NCBI GenBank assembly: GCA_030418115.1
Contig: JAUHQD010000001.1
Coordinates: 372,001 to 436,000 of the forward strand
Direction of reading: 5' to 3'
DNA from: Alteromonadaceae bacterium BrNp21-10
GTDB taxonomy: Bacteria > Pseudomonadota > Gammaproteobacteria > Enterobacterales > Alteromonadaceae
DNA: 64,000 nucleotides
Position numbers and translations under genes: made by a program
Shown here: positions 26,170-35,146 of the stretch, piece by piece
Layout of the letters: every line of letters begins with the position of its first letter
Position numbering within the stretch: position 1 is the first letter of the stretch
Notes under the pieces: generated by a model
Told to the model about the DNA's origin: nothing
Databases searched by the model: none
The model's input: only the letters and a program-made list of their open reading frames with translations

Positions 26170-27372
26170 ATGACCTCAATTCAAATACGAAGTCTCGCAA
26201 TGGTGATGCTAACACTAATATTCAGTGCAACTTGCCAAGCTGAGCCAGACGCTTATTCAGATGATTTTCTTGCGGTTAAAAAACTCTTTTCTGATATGGA
26301 AGTGGAGGCTCTTGCTCAAGTCTTTGAAGGCGTAAGAACTTCTAAGGGAAAGGAAACTGGATTATTTCCTCTTCGTAAAACTGGGGTAACAACGGCACCG
26401 ATTGTAGCAGCGGCCAAGGCATATCTAGAATTGCTTAGTACACCTGACCTTATCCGTAGCCAGTTTGCCGTAGACGACCCTGAATGGCGCCGCTGGTTCA
26501 ATGTTGATAACGGTATTTATGTACGCCAAGGCCTGAGTTTAAAGGAAATGACGGATAAGCAACGCACAGCAGCGTGGAGCATTCTGGAGGCGTCTCTGAG
26601 TGCCAAAGGTGTAGATTTGAGTCAGCGTATTATGCATACAGATCGCACACTCGCGGAGTTAAATAACAGTCAATTTCTCGATGAAGATTTGTATTTCTTA
26701 ACGATCATGGGAAATCCCTCTGAAACAGAGCCATGGGGCTGGCAACTGGATGGCCACCACCTTGTGATTAATTTTTTCGTTGTGGGTGACCAAGTCGTGA
26801 TGACACCCACTTTTCTTGGTGCAGAGCCCGCTGTGGCAACAAGCGGAAAATATAGCGGTAACGAAGTGCTACAGGCTGAGCAAGATATGGGAATGGCCTT
26901 CATGCAATCACTAACGTCATCGCAGCAACAATCAGCCACTCTAGATCATCGCAAACCGCACGACAATATGCTTGCTGCCGCCCACAAAGACAACCTTGTA
27001 CTTGATTATGCTGGTCTTAAAGTCGCTAGTCTTGATACCACGCACAAACAGGCATTATTGGATTTGGTTCAGATGTATGTAGCTAACATGAAAGAAGGCC
27101 ATGCGAACATTCGTATGGATGAGGTGCGAAAGCATTTGGACAATACTTGGTTTGCATGGGTAGGCGCGGTTGAAGACGATAGCGTATTTTATTACCGCAT
27201 TCACAGCCCAGTTATTTTGATTGAGTTTGATCATCAAGTGCCTGTTGGCACCAGCATGTTACATAAAGAAAATGTGCCAATTCGCGATCATATTCATGTG
27301 GTTATTCGCACGCCAAATGGCAACGATTATGGCAAAGATCTGTTGAGTCAGCATTTGGCTAATCATCATTAA
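26170..27372 (+). CDS. DUF3500 domain-containing secreted protein
   Basis: A 400-residue protein with a signal peptide (MAMVMLTLIFSATCQA region). The mature part matches DUF3500 in style: a conserved central stretch with PSETEPWGWQLDGHHLVINFFVVGDQVVMTPTFLGAEPA and a C-terminal HSPVILIEFDHQVPVG ... IPIRDHIHVVIRTPNGNDYGKDLL. The repeated His and Asp in these blocks suggest metal binding, but no activity has been established for the family that I know of. The ATG has GGAGAGATC upstream. It is monocistronic. Confidence 0.86.
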   Translation: MTSIQIRSLAMVMLTLIFSATCQAEPDAYSDDFLAVKKLFSDMEVEALAQVFEGVRTSKGKETGLFPLRKTGVTTAPIVAAAKAYLELLSTPDLIRSQFAVDDPEWRRWFNVDNGIYVRQGLSLKEMTDKQRTAAWSILEASLSAKGVDLSQRIMHTDRTLAELNNSQFLDEDLYFLTIMGNPSETEPWGWQLDGHHLVINFFVVGDQVVMTPTFLGAEPAVATSGKYSGNEVLQAEQDMGMAFMQSLTSSQQQSATLDHRKPHDNMLAAAHKDNLVLDYAGLKVASLDTTHKQALLDLVQMYVANMKEGHANIRMDEVRKHLDNTWFAWVGAVEDDSVFYYRIHSPVILIEFDHQVPVGTSMLHKENVPIRDHIHVVIRTPNGNDYGKDLLSQHLANHH

Positions 27373-27474
27373 GATTAAAAGAACAGCAAGCAAAGGCTGA
27401 TGGCGTTAAATGTTGAATTAAAGCCTATTTGATAATTTAACAGTCATATAGTGGCAAGATTAACCGGGTTGGGG

Positions 27475-28452
27475 TTAATCTTCCTCACTCACTTTTAACC
27501 ACTGATTGTTGTGTTTTATCACTTCAAAACGCGCCCATTGGTGCAGTTCACTACGCAAACAAATGCCGGTTTCGTAATCGCCCGCACCTGCCAACACCTT
27601 ATAAATTACTTTATCTTTTTGCGGGTTGCTGCCCGCAGGCGAGGCATCAATTACCTGACGAATACTCCACAAGCTGCCAAGTTTACCGTTGCTGTAAAAA
27701 TGCCCAGGAATAATCTCATCGGGGTGGGTGGTGTTACGTTCGGCATGCTGTTTGGCCAGCTCCATTAAATCGGTTAGACCTTCGGTGGTAATATCCACGT
27801 AGGAATCTAATTCTTGCATGGCTGCCGCAAAATCTTCTTGGGTAAGTTCAAATTGGCGATCGATAGGCATAGGGGGAACTGGTGTTTTTAACTTATGCGC
27901 CAAATGTGCGGGATAACGTCGCCAGCCAAATGCCCAGTTAAATAAAAACGCCACCAACAAAATTGCCACCACGTTGGCGAGTATTGGTACTAGCATAAAT
28001 TCATAACCTAGTTGCACCACACTTGCACTGCCAATAACCCCAGTGAGAGCCGTAGCGCCGCCGGGGGGATGAATGCAACGTAAGTAGTACATGGCACCAA
28101 TAGCACCGCCCACAGCTAATCCAGCAACCCAAGGTGCCTGACCAAAAAGTTTATAACAACTGATGCCAATAAAAGCAGAAATAAGGTGACCGCCAAATAC
28201 CGCCCAAGGCTGAGACAATGCCCCGTGAGGCACGGCAAACAGCAATACCGCACTGGCACCCATGGAGGCGATGATTAAAAAGTGACTATTGCTGTCAATA
28301 ATGCCGACATCTAAGGTTAATTGGGTTAGCCAATAGACTATGGTGATACTTAAGAAGCCACCGAAGGCAGAGATAATTTTTTCATTGTGACTGGTGGTTT
28401 GCCGATCGAGACCGATCAGTAACCTAAGTTCATTTAATACCGGTTTTGACAT
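27475..28452 (-). CDS. HPP family membrane protein with C-terminal cytoplasmic domain
   Basis: A 325-residue protein. The N-terminal 165 residues form four to five membrane segments with the signature IHPPGGATALTGVIG that names the HPP family; a separate C-terminal domain of about 130 residues (FELTQEDFAAAMQELDSYVDITTEGLTDLMELAKQHAERN ... HFYSNGKLGSLWSIRQVI) follows. HPP proteins have been linked to nitrite transport in plants and cyanobacteria; the role here is inferred only. It converges with the DUF3500 gene; a hairpin (AAGATTAACC / GGTTAATCTT) overlaps its stop. Confidence 0.88.
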   Translation of the reverse strand: MSKPVLNELRLLIGLDRQTTSHNEKIISAFGGFLSITIVYWLTQLTLDVGIIDSNSHFLIIASMGASAVLLFAVPHGALSQPWAVFGGHLISAFIGISCYKLFGQAPWVAGLAVGGAIGAMYYLRCIHPPGGATALTGVIGSASVVQLGYEFMLVPILANVVAILLVAFLFNWAFGWRRYPAHLAHKLKTPVPPMPIDRQFELTQEDFAAAMQELDSYVDITTEGLTDLMELAKQHAERNTTHPDEIIPGHFYSNGKLGSLWSIRQVIDASPAGSNPQKDKVIYKVLAGAGDYETGICLRSELHQWARFEVIKHNNQWLKVSEED

Positions 28453-28595
28453 AAAGCAGAATGTACCAGTGCACCAAAATAGCGCAATAGACTACGGTTA
28501 TCACATACACGCTGCAAGTGGTAAATGCGACTAGCTAAGATAAAAAGCTCATAAGGTTATAGGAGATAATTGCTTGTTATTTGTCATCAAGTTAA

Positions 28596-28617
28596 TATGT
28601 ACAAATAAACGTACATG
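28596..28617. promoter_or_regulatory. Operator-like inverted repeat upstream of yefM
   Basis: ATGTAC-N8-GTACAT (28597-28602 and 28611-28616) is a perfect inverted repeat containing the TGTACA core known from the E. coli yefM-yoeB operator. It ends about 20 bp before the yefM ATG, where antitoxin binding would block transcription. Confidence 0.55.
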
Positions 28618-28635
28618 AACATATTGGAGTATCTA

Positions 28636-28887
28636 ATGGATGCAATAAGTTATACGGCAGCGAGAGCCAATTTAGCCAGTACAATGGCGAATGTTTGTAA
28701 TGATCATGCGCCAATTATTATTACACGTAAAAGTGAAGCGCCTGTGGTTATGATGTCTTTAGAAGACTATAACGCCATGCAGGAAACAACTTACTTACTT
28801 AGATCTCCCGCTAATGCGCGAGAGCTTTTGGAATCAATTGCTGAGCTAGAAGCAGGTAATGGTACAGAAAGAGCACTTCTTGAATGA
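28636..28887 (+). CDS. yefM: Antitoxin YefM (Phd/YefM family)
   Basis: An 83-residue antitoxin of standard YefM length. The N-terminal DNA-binding part contains SYTAARANLASTMANVCNDHAPIIITRKSEAPVVMMSLEDYNAMQET and the C-terminal part (LESIAELEAGNGTERALLE) would wrap the toxin. I chose the ATG at 28636 with GGAG upstream; an upstream ATG at 28615 lies inside the operator-like repeat. It overlaps the toxin gene by four bases, giving coupled translation, and probably represses the operon with the toxin as corepressor. Confidence 0.94.
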   Translation: MDAISYTAARANLASTMANVCNDHAPIIITRKSEAPVVMMSLEDYNAMQETTYLLRSPANARELLESIAELEAGNGTERALLE

Positions 28888-29144
28888 AGCTGTGCTTCTC
28901 AACTAAAGCGTGGGAACAATATCTTTATTGGCAAAGCAATGACAAAAAAGTACTGAAGCGTATTAATTTGCTCATCAAAGATATTCAAAGAACACCCAAC
29001 GAAGGCATTGGCAAACCCGAACCGTTAAAGCACGGATTATCAGGGTATTGGTCACGCCGCATAAACGACGAACACCGCATAGTCTACAAACCAATAGACA
29101 ACACCATTCTCATAGCGCAACTACGATACCATTACGGTACATAA
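28884..29144 (+). CDS. yoeB: Toxin YoeB (ribosome-dependent mRNA endonuclease)
   Basis: An 86-residue RelE-fold toxin. Typical motifs are present: FSTKAWEQYLYWQSNDKKVLKRINLLIKDIQRTP, GKPEPLKHGLSGYWSRRINDEHRIVYK and a C-terminal RYHYGT. In YoeB the C-terminal Glu/Arg/His/Tyr set cleaves mRNA in the ribosomal A site; E46-, R65-, H83- and Y84-like residues can be seen. It is coupled to yefM (ATGA). The MITE-like element begins just after its stop codon. Confidence 0.94.
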   Translation: MKLCFSTKAWEQYLYWQSNDKKVLKRINLLIKDIQRTPNEGIGKPEPLKHGLSGYWSRRINDEHRIVYKPIDNTILIAQLRYHYGT

Positions 29145-29151
29145 CACTATT

Positions 29152-29384
29152 TAACCTCAACTCTGGATAAGAAATGTCGACGATATAAATATAATCATTT
29201 AATTTCAATAGGTTATATATTTAATATTAAACGAACATGGTTTTTATTCGGTATAGTGCGGCTATTTTTGTTCATATCAAGGCGCTTGTCTTGTTGTTTA
29301 GTTATTCTAAACCCAAGGCGAGCAACGCCGAGAGGGGCAAAAATAGCAGTGCTGTAAGGCGTTGCTTATCCAGAGTTGAGGTTA
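29152..29384. mobile_element. MITE-like element with 20-bp terminal inverted repeats
   Basis: TAACCTCAACTCTGGATAAG at 29152-29171 is repeated exactly in inverse orientation at 29365-29384, bounding 233 bp. Nested inside are further inverted arms (GCTATTTTTG near 29261, CAAAAATAGC near 29338) and a GC-rich palindromic core. There is no ORF, so it is non-autonomous; no transposase lies in the window. I could not settle a target duplication because the flanks are AT-rich. Its right terminus provides the TAA stop of folX on the minus strand. Confidence 0.75.
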
Positions 29385-29744
29385 TTTAACGCACGATAAA
29401 CACAACGACACCGAGTCCGCAAAGCGCAGCGCATGGGGCTTGTCGATTTCTACTTCGGCGAATTTTACCCATGGGTGTTCCGCAGCAATATTCAGTACAT
29501 CGGCGGTGAGTTTTTCCAGTAAGGAGAAACGATTATTTTCGACTAACTCAATAATGCGTTTAGTTATGGTGCGATAGTTAAGGGCATCATCCATATTGTC
29601 TGAATCGGTGGCTTGGTCTGCGCTATATTGGATTTTGACATTAACCACCACATCTTGCCTATTTTGAATTTCATCTTCATTAATACCAATATAGGTGCGT
29701 AGGCGAAGGTTTTTGATGCGTATTGTTGCCAAGTCCAGTTTCAT
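29382..29744 (-). CDS. folX: Dihydroneopterin triphosphate 2'-epimerase FolX
   Basis: A 120-residue tunnelling-fold protein that aligns closely with E. coli FolX along its whole length: [65 protein letters not shown] and [20 protein letters not shown]. It epimerises dihydroneopterin triphosphate; the paralogue FolB is an aldolase in folate synthesis, and the FolX-like ending and spacing decide for FolX. The stop codon TAA lies within the terminal repeat of the MITE-like element, yet the length equals that of intact homologues. Confidence 0.92.
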   Translation of the reverse strand: MKLDLATIRIKNLRLRTYIGINEDEIQNRQDVVVNVKIQYSADQATDSDNMDDALNYRTITKRIIELVENNRFSLLEKLTADVLNIAAEHPWVKFAEVEIDKPHALRFADSVSLCLSCVK

Positions 29745-29842
29745 TTAGTGGGATCCAAAGGTTGCTAACAAATTGATTTTTAAACATTATACAATTCTCA
29801 GGGAAGGGTCACAAATCGCCCTGCCAATACAGGATACTTATT

Positions 29843-30946
29843 ATGCAAGTTAAAACCAGTAATTCAGCGCGGATACTGTTGGTGATGGCGTCGGTGGTGG
29901 TTATTTTAGCCGGCATCAAAACTGCCAGTACGGTATTAGTGCCGTTTTTATTATCTATTTTTATTGCGATTTCCTGCTACCCCTTAATTGAATTGGCAGG
30001 CCGCTATCGTGTGCCCAGATGGTTAGCGATTTTATTAGTGATCATGCTGATTATTGTCATGGGCTTGTTTTTAGCCGGTTTGGTCGGCAAGTCGATGAAT
30101 GACTTTTCGGCACAAATGCCGATGTATCAAGAAAAACTCGGCGATAAGTTTGCGTTGTTATCAGAAAAACTTGCGGTGCTAGACATTAAAATAGATAGAC
30201 AGCAATTACTGTCTTATCTCGACCCCGGCATGGCCATGGGTGTGGTGAGTAATTTATTGTCCAGCGTCGGTGGGGTGATGACCAATTTCATGCTGATATT
30301 GCTAACAGTGGTGTTTATGTTGTTCGAAGCCGATAGCTTCCCGCGCAAGGTGCATATTGCGCTGGCTGATCCCACCATGAAAATTCAGCACATCGACCGC
30401 TTTTTAAAATCAGTTAAAAACTACTTAGCCATTAAAACCGTTGTCAGTTTAGGCACAGGTATTTTAGCCGGATTGTTATTATACTTTTTAGAGGTTGACC
30501 ATTTTATGCTGTGGGCAACGGCCGCCTTTTTACTTAACTATGTGCCGAATATAGGCTCTATTATTGCCGCCTTACCACCGATGTTACTAGCGCTAGTGCA
30601 AATTGGCCCCAGCACTGCGGGCTTTGTTGGCTTAGGCTTTTTTATGATCAACATGGTCATGGGTAATGTGATTGAGCCACGTTACATGGGCCGCGGTTTA
30701 GGCTTGTCAACGCTGGTTGTGTTCTTATCGTTGATATTCTGGGGTTGGTTATTAGGTGCGGTGGGCATGTTGTTGTCGGTGCCACTGACAATGATTGTTA
30801 AAATTGCCTTGGAAAGTAACGAGGATAGCCGTTGGTTAGGCATGTTATTGAGCTCAGAAGATGCCGCAGAAGCGAAAGCGGATGAAGTTGTCTCTGAGGT
30901 TGAAGAAGTTGAGACATCTAAAGCAGCAAAAGACCAGCAAGCCTAA
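29843..30946 (+). CDS. AI-2E family transporter (PerM/TqsA-like)
   Basis: A 367-residue inner-membrane protein with about eight segments in the AI-2E pattern: an N-terminal pair (ILLVMASVVVILAGIKTASTVLVPFLLSIFIAISCYPLIE), a soluble region (residues 90-130), then LLNYVPNIGSIIAALPPMLLAL and FFMINMVMGNVIEPRYMGRGLGLSTLVVFLSLIFWGWLLG. Family members export small molecules, AI-2 or ions; the substrate is not predictable. The C-terminal tail is acidic and charged. It converges with the sensor kinase gene, 15 bp apart. Confidence 0.88.
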   Translation: MQVKTSNSARILLVMASVVVILAGIKTASTVLVPFLLSIFIAISCYPLIELAGRYRVPRWLAILLVIMLIIVMGLFLAGLVGKSMNDFSAQMPMYQEKLGDKFALLSEKLAVLDIKIDRQQLLSYLDPGMAMGVVSNLLSSVGGVMTNFMLILLTVVFMLFEADSFPRKVHIALADPTMKIQHIDRFLKSVKNYLAIKTVVSLGTGILAGLLLYFLEVDHFMLWATAAFLLNYVPNIGSIIAALPPMLLALVQIGPSTAGFVGLGFFMINMVMGNVIEPRYMGRGLGLSTLVVFLSLIFWGWLLGAVGMLLSVPLTMIVKIALESNEDSRWLGMLLSSEDAAEAKADEVVSEVEEVETSKAAKDQQA

Positions 30947-30961
30947 TTTTTTAATCTAAAC

Positions 30962-32275
30962 CTATAGCGGAAAAGTCAGGCGTATGCTGGTGCCAGTGTT
31001 GTTATCTAAAAATTCGATACTGGCATCGTAGGCCTCCAGCAAATCGGCGACGATGGCCATGCCAATACCTTGGCCTTCGGCGTAAGTGTCTAAACGTTTA
31101 CCGCGCTGCATAAGCATGTCCCGTTGCTCTGGCGCTATGCCGGGGCCATCATCTTCAATAATTAACACCAGTTGTTTGGCGCTGCCTTGAATTTTTACTT
31201 CCACTTTCGATTGCGCCGCTTTACAGGCGTTATCGAGGATATTACCCAATAACTCCATTAGGTCGGTTTTATCGCCGCGAAACTGCCCCGCATATTCTTT
31301 GTGTAATTGAATGGTTAATTGGCGAGATTGATAGACCTTGCTCAAGGCATTAATAACTTGTTCGGCAATCGGCGCGACCTCAATGGATTTCTGCCAGCCA
31401 CTACCCTTGCCACCAACTGCTCGTTTTAATTGGCGTTGAATTTGGTTATTGATTTGGGTCAGGGGTTGTTGCGCATCCGCTGGTAAGTCTGTAAGCCCTT
31501 GTAAAACCGCTAACGGGGTTTTAAGGCTATGGGCTAAATCGCTTAAACTGTTGTGGTAACGTTGGCGCTGCTTCTCTTCGACTTCGATTAAGTGATTAAT
31601 ACTGTCTTTGAGTTTTTCTAACTCAGAGGGATAGTAGTTATCAATACGTTGTTTATCGCCTTTTTCCACTGCGCGAATTTGTTGAATTAAGTTGCTTATG
31701 GGGCGCAGTGCCGTAGACAGGCTGAATAACAGCAATACCACTAAAATCAGCGCCATTAAGCCTAACCACTTCCATAATGTGGCGCGAAAGGCGTCACGCT
31801 CATCATTAAAAATTTGTTGGTTTTGTAAAATATGAAAAGTAATCGGGAAGACAAAATCACCGTCTTCAAATTCGGCGGTAAAACTAAACTGAAAATAACT
31901 TTCGTCGTTTACTTCAATGCTTTGAAATAGTTCGTTTCCGGCCGAAGGCCGCGATAGCTCGGGCGGCTCCTCCCATGCCACGGTAGAGGAAGATTGCCAA
32001 GCAGGTACACGGTGTATAGCGATAAAAGCATAGGTGCCAGAGCTAGGCAGATTAAGGGCGTCGTTAAACAGAATAAATGGCATATGGATAGTGCCGTCGA
32101 CTAATTCAAATTCGGAGATCAGCCCAAGGTTCTGAATACGCAGTTGTTCCTGAATCGATTGAGTTAAGCTGTTTACAAAGGCTTTTTCTAAGGTCAACGC
32201 GGTTAGCGGGATAAATACCAGCAGCACCAACATGGCGGCAATAAAACTGCGCCGTTTGAGTGACAGTTTACTCAT
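30962..32275 (-). CDS. Sensor histidine kinase, PhoQ-like
   Basis: A 437-residue membrane kinase: a first membrane segment near residues 12-28, a periplasmic sensor of about 135 residues rich in acidic residues (VAWEEPPELSRPSAGNELFQSIEVNDESYFQFSFTAEFEDGDF), a second segment (WLGLMALILVVLLLFSLSTAL), a HAMP region, the phosphorylated His in SDLAHSLKTPLAVLQG, and an ATPase domain with DNACKAAQ, DDGPGI and GQGIGMAIV. The acidic sensor suggests a divalent-cation or cationic-peptide signal as in PhoQ. Its start overlaps the regulator stop by four bases. Confidence 0.9.
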   Translation of the reverse strand: MSKLSLKRRSFIAAMLVLLVFIPLTALTLEKAFVNSLTQSIQEQLRIQNLGLISEFELVDGTIHMPFILFNDALNLPSSGTYAFIAIHRVPAWQSSSTVAWEEPPELSRPSAGNELFQSIEVNDESYFQFSFTAEFEDGDFVFPITFHILQNQQIFNDERDAFRATLWKWLGLMALILVVLLLFSLSTALRPISNLIQQIRAVEKGDKQRIDNYYPSELEKLKDSINHLIEVEEKQRQRYHNSLSDLAHSLKTPLAVLQGLTDLPADAQQPLTQINNQIQRQLKRAVGGKGSGWQKSIEVAPIAEQVINALSKVYQSRQLTIQLHKEYAGQFRGDKTDLMELLGNILDNACKAAQSKVEVKIQGSAKQLVLIIEDDGPGIAPEQRDMLMQRGKRLDTYAEGQGIGMAIVADLLEAYDASIEFLDNNTGTSIRLTFPL

Positions 32276-32946
32276 AGCTGACGATTAATGCGGTAACCAC
32301 GGCCCCGTAGGGTTTCGATAGGTTTAAGTTGATTATCAGGGTCGAGCTTTTTACGTAAGCGGCCGACAAAGACTTCGATAACATTACTGTCTAAATCAAA
32401 ATCTTGATCGTAAATATGTTCGGTTAACTCGGTTTTGGACACGATCTTATTCGGGTTAAGCACCAGATATTCCAGCACCTTGTATTCGTAAGCCGTGAGG
32501 TCCACCGCCACCCCTTCTACTTTGACCTCTTCGGCGAGGGTGTCGAGTATTAACGGGCCTTTTTCAATCAGTGGGCTAGCTTGGCCAGCAGCACGGCGAA
32601 TAAGGGCTTTGGTTCTAGCTAGCAACTCTTCATTATGAAAAGGCTTGGTGAGGTAATCATCGGCACCCACATCAAGGCCTTCGACTTTTTCTTGCCAGCG
32701 ATCACGGGCGGTTAAAATAAGTATGGGGCAGGCTACGTGATTTTTGCGCGCCTTTTGAATAAGCTCTAAACCATCAATTTTGGGTAAACCAATATCAACA
32801 ATGGCTAAATCGTAAGGGTATTCTTGAATTAAAAATAAACCATGCTCGCCATTGTCGGCTAAATCAACGCTGTAGCCGTTTTGTTGCAATAAACTATCAA
32901 GTTGGGTCAATAGTCGGCTGTCATCCTCGACGAGCAATATACGCAT
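32272..32946 (-). CDS. OmpR/PhoP-type response regulator
   Basis: A 224-residue regulator of normal length. Receiver domain: acidic pair after the first strand (VEDDSR), phospho-acceptor D51 in LAIVDIGLPKIDG, ILTARD and DYLTKPF. C-terminal winged HTH: LTAYEYKVLEYLVLNPNKIVSKTELTEHIY and NVIEVFVGRLRKKLD ... RGRGYRI. Together with the overlapping kinase gene it forms a PhoP-PhoQ-like pair. It also overlaps the upstream PepSY gene by one base, so all three form an operon. Confidence 0.94.
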   Translation of the reverse strand: MRILLVEDDSRLLTQLDSLLQQNGYSVDLADNGEHGLFLIQEYPYDLAIVDIGLPKIDGLELIQKARKNHVACPILILTARDRWQEKVEGLDVGADDYLTKPFHNEELLARTKALIRRAAGQASPLIEKGPLILDTLAEEVKVEGVAVDLTAYEYKVLEYLVLNPNKIVSKTELTEHIYDQDFDLDSNVIEVFVGRLRKKLDPDNQLKPIETLRGRGYRINRQL

Positions 32947-33215
32947 TACTTCTTATCCTTTTGCTTTGGTTGTGTCACTTTGCCAGATTTTTTATCCACA
33001 TCCACTTGCACTACGCGCCCTGATTTTTGTAACACCTTAACGCGGTACTTATCTTTGTCTTGATTAACTTTAAGTACGCGGCCATTGGTGTCTTTTTTGG
33101 CACGCTCAATGGCCTGTGCTCTGTCGACGGCTTGTTTGTCATCCTCTTTGGCATTAGCACTAAAGCTAAGGCCGAGGATAATCAACAATATGAGTTTTAA
33201 CCTTGTGTTTAACAT
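32946..33215 (-). CDS. PepSY domain periplasmic protein
   Basis: An 89-residue protein with a cleavable signal (LILLIILGLSFSANA) and a single PepSY-like domain (AIERAKKDTNGRVLKVNQDKDKYRVKVLQKSGRVVQVDVDKKSGKVTQ) that is rich in lysine. I chose the ATG at 33215 because an earlier ATG at 33239 would put extra residues ahead of the signal. It is the first gene of the kinase-regulator operon and overlaps the regulator by one base. PepSY domains inhibit proteases or modulate kinases, so it may act as an accessory sensor for this pair. Confidence 0.85.
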   Translation of the reverse strand: MLNTRLKLILLIILGLSFSANAKEDDKQAVDRAQAIERAKKDTNGRVLKVNQDKDKYRVKVLQKSGRVVQVDVDKKSGKVTQPKQKDKK

Positions 33216-33260
33216 AAAGACTCTCGATGTAGTAAACATACATCACAGTCTACCTCGTTA

Positions 33261-33743
33261 TTACCCACGTATAAAACTATGAGTAGTATGAACTTTTACT
33301 TTTATTTTTTTGCCGGGGCGTTTCGCCATCATCGTATGAAAACGCTCGCCTTTGTAACGGTAAGTCACTTTGTATCCTAAGAACTTAGGCGCTCTATCCA
33401 CCTTATCAATGCAATGAGTAGAGGGATTGTGACGAGTAGATAATTGATGGGCAAGGGTGCCACCCAGCGCCGCACCTGCTAGGGTGGATAGCTTTTTATG
33501 TGAACTATTTTGGCCCATAGCATTACCAATTGCGCCACCGAGTATGACACCGAAAAGAGTCGGTGCCGCATTTTGGCGATGGTGAGCAACTGAGTGGCAA
33601 GTCTTGTTATAGCGAGAATTCGATGGCTGCTCATAAACCTTTTGTACGTGCTCCACTCTGGCGTAATCGTAAATAACACGTTTATGCGTGGCTAAGGCAG
33701 TGGTGGATATGAACATTAGACTGATAAGTAATAGTGAACGCAT
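33261..33743 (-). CDS. Glycine-zipper 2TM envelope protein
   Basis: A 160-residue protein with a signal peptide (MRSLLLISLMFISTTALA). The central region FGVILGGAIGNAMGQNSSHKKLSTLAGAALGGTLAHQLS is a glycine-zipper 2TM domain like that in outer-membrane lipoproteins SlyB and RcnB neighbours. The C-terminus is basic (KRPGKKIKVKVHTTHSF). It lies 45 bp upstream of the PepSY gene on the same strand and could be part of the same regulon; SlyB is a known PhoP target in enterobacteria. Exact role unknown. Confidence 0.82.
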   Translation of the reverse strand: MRSLLLISLMFISTTALATHKRVIYDYARVEHVQKVYEQPSNSRYNKTCHSVAHHRQNAAPTLFGVILGGAIGNAMGQNSSHKKLSTLAGAALGGTLAHQLSTRHNPSTHCIDKVDRAPKFLGYKVTYRYKGERFHTMMAKRPGKKIKVKVHTTHSFIRG

Positions 33744-34360
33744 GTTGTTTCTCCGTTAGTTCTTGGTAAACAGAGTAGGGACACACGCCTGAATCAAAAC
33801 TGAATTGAATTTGAATGGGGCTGAGAGACTTGAGTAAGTAATAGCACTAGCACGTTGGGATAGTAGAGATATAACAGCAAGTTAGCTGCATAAAGTACTT
33901 TTACAAAAACACGCGACTAATTTTGATAGTTACCAGTGAGCGAAAAACAGATAATTTAAAAGTTGTCTGATAATCTGGATAAAAGTCGGCTGTCAACCCA
34001 TAGCAGACCTTACTGATCCGCCTATACGACTGGTAAAAATGAGCGTTCAACAGACATTGGAGATATTCTGTTTTTGATTGAGTTATCGCTCCAAAGCAGC
34101 CATTAATGCTTTGCACATGGGACAAATATTTGTTGCCTAAGTCACAGCTCCGCTGTCGTAAGCTCACCAATGGATGGGGCACGGTAAGCTTTAGACTTAA
34201 GCACTTTAATTCTGGACGATAATTCACTCAGAAAAACCATTGCGAAAATGTACAGCAACCCGTAAATTCACCCATCTAAAGAAGATATATTTTTGTTTTA
34301 AAAAACATTTACTTAAGAAATGAATATAACTCTTAGTAGAAGACTTTTAAGGAGTAATAG
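33744..34360. other. Gene-free stretch at left edge of the accessory island
   Basis: About 617 bp without a convincing gene. A 108-codon minus-strand frame (33901-34227) lacks a ribosome site and any recognisable domain. It reads like a degenerate intergenic remnant and is reported in the rejected list. An AAGGAG ribosome site for the first island gene lies at 34349-34354. Confidence 0.5.
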
Positions 34361-35146
34361 ATGGCAACGCCATTAAGGAAAAATGATCTACATGGAACTC
34401 CGTATAAAAGACGATCTATTGTTGAAAAAATAATTGATGAATTAGAAGAACTGCCTTTCAATGAGTTGATAAAAAAATGTACCGCTTTTGAAAGGCCAAT
34501 ACCAATAGAGGTGTTGCTGTATTTTCTAAGGAATAAGGCTGAACACTCTAATTCTCCATACTTTAAAAGATTGTTTGAAGCATTCTATACAAGGCTGGAA
34601 CTCAGTGTTACCAAGTCTATTTCTGAAAAACAATATTTGAATGCCCATCATATACGGGAAGAAATTATTGGCAAAGTACTTGAGTTTTTAGTCTTAGATT
34701 GCAGCGGTGAAAATCTAAAATTAGATTATTATGAAGTTAATTTTAACGACGCCCTCCAAAAGTTACGATGGAGTATACTTAGGAAAATAGGACCATCGAG
34801 CGATAAAGATCCTCTCTCTAATTCAGTACCTTTGACAATAGACAATGCAGATGAAAATGAAGTTTCACCTGAGGTAGAAGTTGCTGCTGCGGATTTTTTT
34901 GCTTCTTCAACGACTAAATTAGACGATGAAAATTTCCGGTTTCAATTAAAAGGTGCGATTAATAAACTACCAGATAAAGAACGAAGAGTTATTGGCTTGA
35001 TGTTGCAAGGTATGCAAGTCGAATCAATTGATCCTGAAGTGCCAACAATATCAAAAGCTTTAAACTGCACCGAAAGAACAGTGAGAAACCGTTTAAAAAG
35101 CGCGTATGGTAAATTACAGGAAATACTCCCTGTGGAGGAAAAATAA
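34361..35146 (+). CDS. Sigma-70-like RNA polymerase sigma factor
   Basis: A 261-residue protein. The N-terminal half is an unusual helical region that only loosely resembles sigma region 2 (YFKRLFEAFYTRLELSVTKSISEKQYLNAHHIREEIIGKVLEFLV). The C-terminal 55 residues look like sigma region 4: INKLPDKERRVIGLMLQGMQVESID ... ISKALNCTERTVRNRLKSAYGKLQEIL, with an HTH. AAGGAG precedes the ATG by six bases. It opens a six-gene run, overlapping the next gene by one base, and probably directs or modulates transcription of that cassette. A HTH regulator without true sigma activity is the alternative. Confidence 0.7.
   Translation: MATPLRKNDLHGTPYKRRSIVEKIIDELEELPFNELIKKCTAFERPIPIEVLLYFLRNKAEHSNSPYFKRLFEAFYTRLELSVTKSISEKQYLNAHHIREEIIGKVLEFLVLDCSGENLKLDYYEVNFNDALQKLRWSILRKIGPSSDKDPLSNSVPLTIDNADENEVSPEVEVAAADFFASSTTKLDDENFRFQLKGAINKLPDKERRVIGLMLQGMQVESIDPEVPTISKALNCTERTVRNRLKSAYGKLQEILPVEEK

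Noticed and set aside
33901-34227. 108-codon minus-strand frame left of the island
   Set aside because: No ribosome site or known domain; amino-acid composition does not suggest a folded protein. May be a decayed intergenic repeat.
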